DNA of 64,000 bases, from assembly GCA_964540815.1 (NCBI GenBank), contig CAZIOH010000001.1:168124-232123 (forward strand), read 5' to 3'. Numbering within the stretch: position 1 is the stretch's first letter; every line of letters begins with the position of its first letter. Of this stretch, positions 7,994-16,428 are shown piece after piece. A program made the position numbers and the translations under genes. Below the pieces are notes generated by a model. That model saw only the letters and a list, made by a program, of their open reading frames with translations, was not told the DNA's origin and did no database searches. The stretch comes from CAZIOH01 sp964540815 (lineage in GTDB: Bacteria; Myxococcota_A; Polyangia; Fen-1088).

Positions 7994-9719
7994 TCAGCTC
8001 AGCTGTGCGATGCGCCAGATCGCCGTGGCCTGGCTTGCCATCCAGGCCTGGTGCGACGCGATCCCTTCCGGGCTCCAGACCAGGTTCTCGCTCGCCAGCT
8101 TGCGCGAGATCGCGAAGCCACTCTTCTCGAGAAGCTCCCGCTTCTCGGCGTAAGTCGCGTTCCCGACGTCGCGGTTCGCGCGGCTCTGGAGCAAGGTCAT
8201 GTTCCCGAGGCGGTAGACCATCGCCTCGACCTCCTCGTCCGTGAAAGCCTCCCACCCCTCGGCCGGGCTCTGGGGCAAGACGTGTTCGACGCTCAGACTT
8301 TCGCTCACCGGGCCGTACTCCTGTCCGGACAGCTGCTTCTCCAGGGCGCACAGGATGTAGCGAACGACACGATTGTTGCGCGACTGGGTGGTCCGGATGG
8401 TCTTGTCGGAGAAGGCGGCGCGAAAGGCAGCATCGCTGGGATAGATCGTGCTCATGGCGGTGAGCGCGGCCCCGAGCGAGGTGATGTCCCCCCGCGCGAT
8501 GCCCTCGGCCACGTGGTTGTAGACCCGCTCTTGTTCCGCGGGACCGTAGCTACAGATCACGTTGAATCGCATCGAGATGACCATGCAAGCCCGCATGAGG
8601 CCGGCGAAGCTCGACTGGTCAAAGGCTCGCCAGGCCGCCAGCAACAATGGAAATGGCTGTCGCACGTTGAAGGTCCTGAGGGTCGATGCCAGGCTCTTGA
8701 GCTCGATCGGCCACTCCGATACCTCCGGGGAGGAGAGAGCCAGATAGGGATCGAGGTCCTCCTCCATCTCGCGGACGAGCTTCAAAACCTGCTGGCGGCC
8801 CGGGACCTCGACTCGAATCCTCTTGAAGAGATCCGCCTGGCGCGCAAACGCACGACGGCTGTTCCAGTGCATCCGCAGGAAGTCTGGGAAGCTCTCGGCA
8901 CCGAGGCGTCCAATCATCCATTCCCAGCGATCTTCGAGGTCGGCGATCTCGTCGTCGTCCTGCTGGCCTCGGTCGAGCACCGAGAAGAGGTGGTTCTTCA
9001 AGAGATCGGTCGCTGACAAGCGGACTCCGCGGGCGTTCAGGGTCTCGAACACCCCGGTAGGCGTTGAGCTCGTCGGTCACGGTGATCACAGTGAAGAACA
9101 GCCTGTCGCTCATGTCCTCCACGAACTGGGCCAGGCGCCTTCCCTCGCCTCCCTGGCTGTCCCGAAGCAGTTCCGCCACGCGCGTGTCGAAGTACTCGAA
9201 GGCCTTTCGCAGCGCATGCTCCGAGGCCCGGAATCCGCGCATGGGCAGCGGGCCGAGGGGGACCAGGAAACGCTGGTAGTAGCGGTTGTTGTTGCGGTTC
9301 AGGCTCAGCTTGGGACGTGCCACCAGCGTGACCGGGTCGAGATAACCCACATAAGTCTGCCGGATTTGCTCGAGGCGTTGCCGGTTGGGGTCGGGCTCGT
9401 TCCCTGCGTCGATTTGTTTTTGCAGATTCTTGAGCACGGCGAGGACGATGATGCTGATGGTGGTCAGCCTCTGCTGGCCGTCGATGACCTCGAAGGTCCT
9501 GTCGTCCGCTGACTGCAGCACGAGGTAGCCCATGTAGTGGGCGGCCTCACCGCCCGGTTCGAGGGTAGCCGTGAGATCGAGCCAGAGATCCTCCCACTCC
9601 TCGTTGGTCCAGCTGTAGTCGCGCTGAAACCGCGGGATACGGCAGGTCAGGCCGTTCCCGATCAGCTTGCGAAAGGTGTTGTTCTCGGTCTTGAAGTTCG
9701 TGGCAGCGACGGCCCTCCT
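7994..9719 (-). pseudogene. Frameshifted DUF262/DUF1524 (GmrSD-like) nuclease gene
   Basis: Both halves of a GmrSD-type nuclease are present but in different frames. The 5' half carries IPRFQRDYSWTNEEWEDLW and the DUF262 nucleotide-site motif FEVIDGQQRLTT. The 3' half carries the DUF1524 HNH-like signature VEHVLPQ and YRLGNMTLLQSRANRDVGN. Reading shifts at a run of four C (9052-9055); removing one base joins DELNAYR directly to VFETLNARGV, so a one-base insertion is the cause. In addition, between the in-frame stop at 9783-9785 and the conserved NFKTENNTF there is no ATG, GTG or TTG. GmrSD-family enzymes restrict modified foreign DNA. It is either a decayed defence gene or a sequencing error in a homopolymer. 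Confidence 0.85.
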
Positions 9720-9900
9720 CGTCGTGCGTGAGGCAGGTCCTCCGACATTCCATGAGGACCACGCTTCGCCGCAGAGGCGAGTCTACTCGGTGCACCTCCG
9801 GTGCCAGTCGGGTGGGCGGCGGATGAAGCTCGAATGGAGTGTGAGTACGTCGATGATGCACTGCGGCTTTCTTCGGGTGCTCAGCACCAAAGCGCGTGCG

Positions 9901-10971
9901 TCAGGACTTCGGTCGCGCGCGCTCGTACTGGGGTGGCCAGGCGATGGGGTGACCGAGCTCGCGGGCCGCGTGGAGGGGCCAGTAGGGATCGGCGAGGAGA
10001 GCTCGGGCCATGACCACCAGATCCGCCTGGCCGGTGCGCAGCACGTGCTCCGCCTGCGCCGCGCTCGTGATGGCCCCGACGGCGGCGATGGGGATGGGGG
10101 CCTCCACCCGGATGCGCGCGGCGTTGGCCGTCTGATAGCCCGGCCCGGCGTCGACCGGCACGCGCGGGGCGATCCCGCCCGACGAGCAGTCGATCACGTC
10201 CACGCCCTCCGGCCGGAGCCTGCGCGCGAGCGCGATCGAATCGTCGACGTCCCAGCCGTCGTCTCCCAGCCAGTCGGTGGTGGACAGGCGCACGAACAGC
10301 GGGCGCTGGTCGGGCCAGTGGCGGCGAACCGCGCGCACCACCTCGAGCACCAGCCGGATGCGGTTGTCGAAGGTGCCGCCCCAGATGTCGTCGCGGCGGT
10401 TGGCGACGGGCGACAGGAACTCGTGCAAGAGGTAGCCGTGCGCGGCGTGGATCTCGATCACGTCGAACCCGGCGGCCACCGCCCGGCGCGCGGCGGTGCC
10501 AAAGGCCTCGATGAGCGCGGCGATCCCCAGCTCGTCGAGCGCTTCGGGCGTCTGGTACCCGGCGTCGAAGGGCAGCGGGCTCGGCCCCACGATGGGGCGC
10601 CAGCCACCGGCCGCCGGCTCGACGGGATTGCCGCCGGCCCAGGGGCGCGCGGTGGAGGCCTTGCGCCCGGCGTGGGCCAGTTGCACGCCGACGGCGGCGC
10701 CCTGGCCGCGGACGAAGCGGGTCACGCGCTCGAGGGGCGCGACGTGCGCGTCCTTCCACAGCCCGAGATCCTCGGGGCTGATGCGGCCCTTGGCCTCGAC
10801 GGCGGTGGCCTCGGTGAAGACCAGCCCGGCGCCACCGACCGCCCGGCTGCCGAGGTGCACGAGGTGCCAGTCATCGGCGAAGCCGTCGTGGCTCGAGTAC
10901 TGGCACATGGGCGAGACCACGATGCGATTGCGGAGGGTGAGACCCCGCAGCTGGAATGGTTCGAAGAGCAT
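9901..10971 (-). CDS. NADH:flavin oxidoreductase, Old Yellow Enzyme (YqjM-like)
   Basis: A 356-residue FMN-dependent TIM-barrel ene-reductase that reduces activated C=C bonds with NAD(P)H. The start RNRIVVSPMCQYSS contains the Cys and Tyr that mark the YqjM/NamA subclass. QLAHAGRKAS and HAAHGYLLHEFLSP carry the conserved substrate-binding His residues, and the C-terminal half ends with the FMN phosphate-binding region near AEHVLRTGQADLVVMARALL. Length is normal for the family. It stands alone, between the broken nuclease gene and the glycan locus, and its natural substrate cannot be told from context. Confidence 0.92.
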   Translation of the reverse strand: MLFEPFQLRGLTLRNRIVVSPMCQYSSHDGFADDWHLVHLGSRAVGGAGLVFTEATAVEAKGRISPEDLGLWKDAHVAPLERVTRFVRGQGAAVGVQLAHAGRKASTARPWAGGNPVEPAAGGWRPIVGPSPLPFDAGYQTPEALDELGIAALIEAFGTAARRAVAAGFDVIEIHAAHGYLLHEFLSPVANRRDDIWGGTFDNRIRLVLEVVRAVRRHWPDQRPLFVRLSTTDWLGDDGWDVDDSIALARRLRPEGVDVIDCSSGGIAPRVPVDAGPGYQTANAARIRVEAPIPIAAVGAITSAAQAEHVLRTGQADLVVMARALLADPYWPLHAARELGHPIAWPPQYERARPKS

Positions 10972-11011
10972 GGGCTGTGAGCGTCGTGGATAGCGCCTTG
11001 TCGACCGCCCG

Positions 11012-13291
11012 TCAAAGGGAGTCGGGGACCAGCTCGGCGGAGGCCTCGTCGACCCGCATCATCAACCGGCGCGGATCACTCGGCGCGTCCGCCGGCGAGC
11101 CCTCGACGTGGAAGTGCAAGAGGTGGCTGCCGGGCGAGATGACGAGTCGACGGGAAAACCGCGTGCTCGTGCCCCCCTTGGAGATGCGGAAGGTGCCCGA
11201 GAGCAGATCTCCCGCGAGGGTGAGCTCGGCGGGAGGGGATCCGGCCGTCAGGGTCATCGCGAGCTCGACGGTTCGCGGGCCGTCGGCGTTGCTCTCGAGG
11301 AGGACGTCGGCGTCATCCGTGCACCAGTGGAATTCCCCGCGCGGTCCGCGCTCGGGGCGGTGAAAGCCGCTCATCCAGCGCCAGGTGACGGTCTCGAGCG
11401 CCCGTCGGCTCCGCAGCGCGCGCGCGGCCTGGGAGAGCTCGGCGCCGGCGCGCGCATTGAACGCGACCAGGCTGAAGAAGGCGTAACGCCGATCGGGGCC
11501 CAGCTCGGGGGGCGCGCCGAGGGTGGCCGCGAGGGCGGCCTCGAGCGCCTGGGCGTGGTCGAGGTACCCGGACCGATCGATGAAGATGCCCGCGAAGCCG
11601 GTGGCCGACAGGGCCTCCAGCATCTCGGCCACGGGGCGTCCCGCGATCCTGCGAATCCAGGCGTCCGCCCGGCGGTTGTAGATGGCCGGGTAGCTCCAGC
11701 GCAGCGAGCGGGATTGCAGGTAGGGGCGGAGCGGATCGTAGTCGACCATTCCCGGGGCGACGGGCGGATCCCCCTCGGGGAAGCGCTGGTAAGGCAGCTC
11801 GAAGACCATCGCGTCGGCCGGGAGCTCCGACTCGATCCGGTGAACGAGGTCGGCCTCGCGCCGGTATTCGGCGGAGACGGCCGCGTAGGGGCGAACAGCC
11901 GCGGGCGTGACCTGATCGAAGAGGCCGACGCCGACGACGCCCACCGCCACCACCCAGGCCCGGCGCGGGCGGTCCCTGCACAGCCTCTCGAGGAGGAGCA
12001 CCAGAGCGAAGAGGGAGATGAAGGAGATGATCACGTTGATGCGCGCATAGCTCCGGATCTTGGGGGTGACGATCAGGGCGAAGAGGTAGCCGAACCCGCC
12101 CACCGAGGCCATCAGGACCGCCACCAGGTTGAGCACCGACAGGGTCCGCAGCCGACCGTCGGGGTCGCGGTCGCCGTCGCGGTCGCGGTCTGCGACGCCC
12201 GCGTCTGCGCTTGTACCAGCACCACCGCGGTTCCGGCTCGCCGGTCGTCTCGGGCGGATCAGCATGATCCCGAGCAGGCCGAGAAAGCCGAGGCTCCCCG
12301 CCAGCCCGAGGCCAATCGACGCGCCCTCGCCCCGAGGCAGGGCCGTGGCCAGGTCGGAGCGCTCCTTGAGCCTGCGCAGGGCGGGGATTCGATGTCCATC
12401 GACCGGCAGGAGGAGCCGGGCGATCCGCAATCCAAACATCTCGGACTCCTCCACGGAGCGCCCGGCAATCTGCGGGTTCGGACCGTATCTCGCGTGGAAG
12501 ATGAAGGTCGGGATGCCCTGTGCGCAGAGGCCTGCCAGGATGACGGTGGTGAGGGCCAGCCCGGAGAGCGCGTTGCGCCAGCTCCGGCGCTCGAGCGAGG
12601 CCAGCGCTCCGCCGACGAGGATGAGCGCTCCCAGGAAGAACGCGTAGTAGATGCCGGTCGCCGCGGTCATCAGGCACGTGGCGATCGACACCCACGCGCG
12701 CACGCGGCCGGTTGGGCGGGCAGGCCCCACTGGCGTTGCCACGGGCGTTGCCAGCGGCGGTGCCTCGCCCGACACCCACAGGGCGACCAGCACCGCCGGA
12801 GGAACCTGGTAGAAGACCGTGAGAAAGAAGTGCGCCTCGCCGGTGAACAGGCGGTTGGGGCAGAACGCATAGAGCAAGCCGCCCGCGAGCGCCAGCGGAT
12901 AGCCCACCCCGCTGTGACGCAATACCGCCAGGGCCGAGAGGGTGATCGCGGGGAAGCCCAGCAAGAAGTAGAGGTTGAAGACGAGCGCCCAGTCCTGGCT
13001 GAAGAGCGACATCAGCTTGATGACGCCGAGGTGAAAGGCCTCGGACAGCGGGAAGTCGTGGAGCGTGAGGGCAAATGGAGCCCCGAGGTGCCGGTTGGTC
13101 AGATACCAGCCCTGGTCGATCAGCGCCTTCACCATCATCCCGAAGAACACGCCATCTCCGTGGGCGTAGAAGGGCACCCGCAGGTCCGCCCGCCACAGCT
13201 GGAGGAGCCAGATCGCGAGGAGCACCGAGACCATCGCCGCCACCGCGGCCTCCGCCAGCAGCCGCCCGGGTGCAGGGCCCCGCGGTTCCAT
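11012..13291 (-). CDS. Multi-pass GT-C-like membrane protein with C-terminal beta-sandwich domain
   Basis: The 759-residue protein has about 10-12 predicted membrane helices in its first 480 residues. They include a first periplasmic loop with YAHGDGVFFGMMVKALIDQG and YLTNRHLGAP, resembling GT-C-fold glycosyltransferases that use polyprenyl-phosphate sugars. The last 120 residues (from GFHRPERGPRGEFHW) form a soluble domain that matches the adjacent lipoprotein. The ATG overlaps the stop of that lipoprotein as TGATG, so translation is coupled. An Asp/Arg repeat near residue 370 reflects a GTCGCG simple repeat at 12161-12190. The donor and acceptor are unknown. Confidence 0.75.
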   Translation of the reverse strand: MEPRGPAPGRLLAEAAVAAMVSVLLAIWLLQLWRADLRVPFYAHGDGVFFGMMVKALIDQGWYLTNRHLGAPFALTLHDFPLSEAFHLGVIKLMSLFSQDWALVFNLYFLLGFPAITLSALAVLRHSGVGYPLALAGGLLYAFCPNRLFTGEAHFFLTVFYQVPPAVLVALWVSGEAPPLATPVATPVGPARPTGRVRAWVSIATCLMTAATGIYYAFFLGALILVGGALASLERRSWRNALSGLALTTVILAGLCAQGIPTFIFHARYGPNPQIAGRSVEESEMFGLRIARLLLPVDGHRIPALRRLKERSDLATALPRGEGASIGLGLAGSLGFLGLLGIMLIRPRRPASRNRGGAGTSADAGVADRDRDGDRDPDGRLRTLSVLNLVAVLMASVGGFGYLFALIVTPKIRSYARINVIISFISLFALVLLLERLCRDRPRRAWVVAVGVVGVGLFDQVTPAAVRPYAAVSAEYRREADLVHRIESELPADAMVFELPYQRFPEGDPPVAPGMVDYDPLRPYLQSRSLRWSYPAIYNRRADAWIRRIAGRPVAEMLEALSATGFAGIFIDRSGYLDHAQALEAALAATLGAPPELGPDRRYAFFSLVAFNARAGAELSQAARALRSRRALETVTWRWMSGFHRPERGPRGEFHWCTDDADVLLESNADGPRTVELAMTLTAGSPPAELTLAGDLLSGTFRISKGGTSTRFSRRLVISPGSHLLHFHVEGSPADAPSDPRRLMMRVDEASAELVPDSL

Positions 13292-13872
13292 CAGGGAACG
13301 GGGGGCGGAGGAGGCGCATCCCTCCAGGTGACGGACTCGATCGAAACCCCGAGCTCGCGGGTGTCGCCCGGGGCGCGGATGGTCGCGCTCGTGTCGATGG
13401 CCAGCGTGACCGTCGGCCCGTCTCCAAGCCATCCTGGCTCGACCAGATACTCCCTGTCGAGCACGTACGCCGAGCCGACGAAGGTGTCGACGACATGGTC
13501 GCCGAGGGTGATGCGGACGGTGGGGGGGGTGGTCAGAAATTCGAGCGGCAGCCAGCCGAGCAGCCGCAAGCGCTGCTGGCGATGGTTGTTCTGCAGCTGG
13601 ATCTCTCCGTGGGAGCCCATCCAGTGCCAGGTCTTTCCGGCTGGACCGAACTCGAGCGGCCAGAATCCGCGGACGAAGCCCAGCCGCTCGTGGAGCGGGA
13701 TGGGCGCCAGCGGGCGAACCGGAGGCGGCACGAAGCCCGGGGGCGGCTGGAGATCCTCGTCGTCCCAGGTCGAGCTGATCGGGGTCCTGGCGCAGCCCCC
13801 GGCCAGGAGCCCGATCAGCGCCAGGGTCGCGCCAGTCGAGGCGCCCATCGGGCGGCGGGGGCACCCGTTCAC
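13291..13872 (-). CDS. Small lipoprotein with carbohydrate-locus beta-sandwich domain
   Basis: A 193-residue exported protein with a signal peptide ending in LLAGGC, a Pro-rich spacer (PPPGFVPPPVRP) and a soluble domain. The domain starts GFVRGFWPLEFGPAGKTWHW, aligning with the C-terminal domain of the next gene (GF..P.E.GP.G..HW, then an I/V-L-rich strand). The GTG start overlaps the upstream stop as GTGA, and its own stop overlaps the downstream ATG, so three genes are translationally coupled. An internal ATG nine codons in is possible. Its place in the operon suggests a periplasmic partner for the membrane glycosyltransferase. Confidence 0.7.
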   Translation of the reverse strand: MNGCPRRPMGASTGATLALIGLLAGGCARTPISSTWDDEDLQPPPGFVPPPVRPLAPIPLHERLGFVRGFWPLEFGPAGKTWHWMGSHGEIQLQNNHRQQRLRLLGWLPLEFLTTPPTVRITLGDHVVDTFVGSAYVLDREYLVEPGWLGDGPTVTLAIDTSATIRAPGDTRELGVSIESVTWRDAPPPPPVP

Positions 13873-16316
13873 GCCACCAGCTCCTTCACCGACATCGGGC
13901 TCGCGCGGTCCGTGCGCCACAGGATCCGCACCATCGCGAGCGCGAGGGCGTAGGCCAGGAGCCCGGCCAGGAACGTGGCGGTGAAACCGTGGGCCATGGA
14001 GATCAGCACCGACAGGGTCGAGCCGAACACCGACGCCCCGCCGTTGGCGGCCCAGCCCCAGGAGACCATGCGCCTCGAGCCGACGCCCGCCCGCCGGATG
14101 CCCGACGGGAAGGGCATCCCCATGAGGAACCCCATCGGCGCGATGATGCCGATGGCGAGCGCGATGCGCGCCGTGATGGCGGCCCCGCGGAAGGTCGACA
14201 GCACCACCGGCAGGCCGAGGGCGTAGACCGCCAGGCAGGCGATGAGCAACTCGAGCGCCCGCGGCAAGGCCCGCTCGGAGGTGAACCGTCCCGAGGCCAG
14301 GCTGCCGAGCGCGCTCGAGAGCAGCATGGTGAACAGCACCACCGACAGCGAGTAGACCGGATAGCCGAGGAACAGGCTGAACCGCTGAATCAGGACCACC
14401 TCGATCAGGATGTAGCCGAGCCCGAGCCCCGCGAAGTAGATCGCCCACAGCCCGTGGTGGACCCCCGAGATCGTCGGATCCGGGGGCCGCCGCCGCTCGG
14501 CCCAGGCGGGCAGGAGCAACAACAGCGCGGTGGCCAGGCCGGTCAGGAGCACCGACATCACGAGCGTCCGGCCGCCGAGATCGAGCGGGGCGCTCCCGAG
14601 CGGCGAAGAGGAGAGCCCCAGCCGGTGAAGCGCCCAGGCCAGGACCGGGACCCGGCTGAAGAAGAACGGCCGATTGTCCGAGATGGCCGACAGGTCGAAG
14701 GTCTGCGCGGCCACGAACTGCTGGTAAGCCGGCCCGAGCAGCGCGCCGAAGTCGTTGCCGACCTCGCCCGGCAGGTAAGGCGTGAGGAAGCCCATCTCGT
14801 CCGCGAACCGGCGCGCGGTGGCGATCTCGCCCGGCGTGAAGGCCGTGAGCTTGACCAGGATCGAGCCCAGCGAGGGCATGTCGGTCTCCTCGGTGTTGGT
14901 CCGCAGGACCATCACGTGCTCGGCCGGATTCACGATCCCGCGCCGGGCCAGCGCCTCCCGGATGAGGGAGACCACCCGCAAGGACTCCATGGGCGGGGAG
15001 GGGAACCAGCGGTTGAAGCACACCACCCCATCGGGGGTGAGGCGATTGAAGTAGTCCCCGAACGCGTCGACCGTGTACAGGCTGTTCTCGGTGAGGGCGT
15101 AGGCGCCCGCGGCCGATGCGGCCCAGGTGTCCACCAGCGAGGCCTCGATGAGATCGTACCGGGCCTCACCCCGGCGCAGGAAGGAGCGGCCGTCGTCGTT
15201 CACGATGGTGACCCCCGGGTAGCCGGCGTAGAGCCCGCCGCTGAAGGTGCGAAAGCGACCGCGCATGAGGGCGATGGTGATCGGGTTGATCTCGACGCCG
15301 GTGATGTGCTCGGCACCGAACGACAGGGCGGTGAGGATGTCCCGTCCCCCACCGGGTCCGATGATGAGCACGTCGCGATAGGGTCGGACGTGGTACGGGG
15401 TCGAGGTCACGTCGAAGCCGAGGTAGCCGAGGCGCTGGAGGTTGCCGTCGAAGTAGGTGATCTGGGTGGAGGCATCCGCGTCGTAGGCCAGCCGGACCTC
15501 GGGGATGCCGAACCCGGGATCGAGGCGGGCGCTGAAGCCTGGAAAGCTCGGCGGGTGCGGCCGCCACAGGGAATCGGGGGTGCCCGTGACATCCACCCGC
15601 GAGAACGAGTTCCACTTGAGCGCCAGGGTGGGCGGCTGCTGCGCTCCCTTGACGTACCGGACATCGTACCAGTGAAGGCGCCCGTTGGTGGCGAGCCCGA
15701 GCACCAGCGCCCCGGCGACGGCGAGCGTCCCCCAGCGCGCCGGGACCGCGCTCCGGGGAAGCAGCACCACCCCGCCGAGGACCGCGATGGTGGCCGCCAT
15801 CAGGACCGCGGAGGGGGCGCCGAGCCAGTTGGTCGCCGGGATGAACACCACGCATCCGAGGGCCGCTCCGAGCAGATCCGCGAAGTAGAGCCGCCCTGCC
15901 TGCGCCGGACGATGGCTGAGGATGAGCGAGACCACCATGCCCCCGCAGAGGAACGGGATGGCGCACATCAGATAGGTGATGCCGATGCGCAGCCAGTTCG
16001 CCGGGGAGGCATCGAGGGTGATCGGGATCTGGAAGGAGACATCGATCGCCACCACGCTGGTGATCCCGAACAGCACCGACCCGGCGGCGGCCTGCATGTG
16101 GAGCTTGCTCTCGGGGAAGCGGGTGGGGGCGAGGTTGACGATGAGCCCGCTCGCGCCGAAGCCGAGCATGGCCAGCGAGACCACCAGGAACGACAGGTGG
16201 TAGAACATGGTGACCGAGAAGATCCGGGTCAGGAGCAGCTCAGTGAGCAGCACGGCGAAGCTGACCAGAAAGATTCCGGCTTCGAGGCGGGTGATGCGCA
16301 TGCGGGGCCCCATCAT
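13869..16316 (-). CDS. Membrane-embedded spermidine synthase-like protein
   Basis: This 815-residue protein has N-terminal membrane helices, a central soluble Rossmann domain and further C-terminal helices. The central domain resembles polyamine synthases: VLIIGPGGGRDILTAL around residue 315 is the cofactor loop, GVEINP ends strand 2 with the acidic ribose ligand, and IEASLVDTWAASAAGAYAL contains the usual acidic catalytic-site segment. Similar membrane-fused SpeE-like proteins are common in myxobacteria, but their reaction is mostly unknown. ATGs at 16316, 16313 and 16301 are all possible starts. It leads a coupled trio with the lipoprotein and the GT-C-like protein, 112 bases after the upstream GT2 gene. 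Confidence 0.8.
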   Translation of the reverse strand: MMGPRMRITRLEAGIFLVSFAVLLTELLLTRIFSVTMFYHLSFLVVSLAMLGFGASGLIVNLAPTRFPESKLHMQAAAGSVLFGITSVVAIDVSFQIPITLDASPANWLRIGITYLMCAIPFLCGGMVVSLILSHRPAQAGRLYFADLLGAALGCVVFIPATNWLGAPSAVLMAATIAVLGGVVLLPRSAVPARWGTLAVAGALVLGLATNGRLHWYDVRYVKGAQQPPTLALKWNSFSRVDVTGTPDSLWRPHPPSFPGFSARLDPGFGIPEVRLAYDADASTQITYFDGNLQRLGYLGFDVTSTPYHVRPYRDVLIIGPGGGRDILTALSFGAEHITGVEINPITIALMRGRFRTFSGGLYAGYPGVTIVNDDGRSFLRRGEARYDLIEASLVDTWAASAAGAYALTENSLYTVDAFGDYFNRLTPDGVVCFNRWFPSPPMESLRVVSLIREALARRGIVNPAEHVMVLRTNTEETDMPSLGSILVKLTAFTPGEIATARRFADEMGFLTPYLPGEVGNDFGALLGPAYQQFVAAQTFDLSAISDNRPFFFSRVPVLAWALHRLGLSSSPLGSAPLDLGGRTLVMSVLLTGLATALLLLLPAWAERRRPPDPTISGVHHGLWAIYFAGLGLGYILIEVVLIQRFSLFLGYPVYSLSVVLFTMLLSSALGSLASGRFTSERALPRALELLIACLAVYALGLPVVLSTFRGAAITARIALAIGIIAPMGFLMGMPFPSGIRRAGVGSRRMVSWGWAANGGASVFGSTLSVLISMAHGFTATFLAGLLAYALALAMVRILWRTDRASPMSVKELVA

Positions 16317-16428
16317 CGTGACCGCGCGCTCGTCACCGCGCGCGCCCGTCCAGACTCCCACCCACCAGGCGCGAGCTCGCTGGGAATACCGACACCCGCG
16401 GGTCAATACCACAGGCTGGCGGCGTCTG

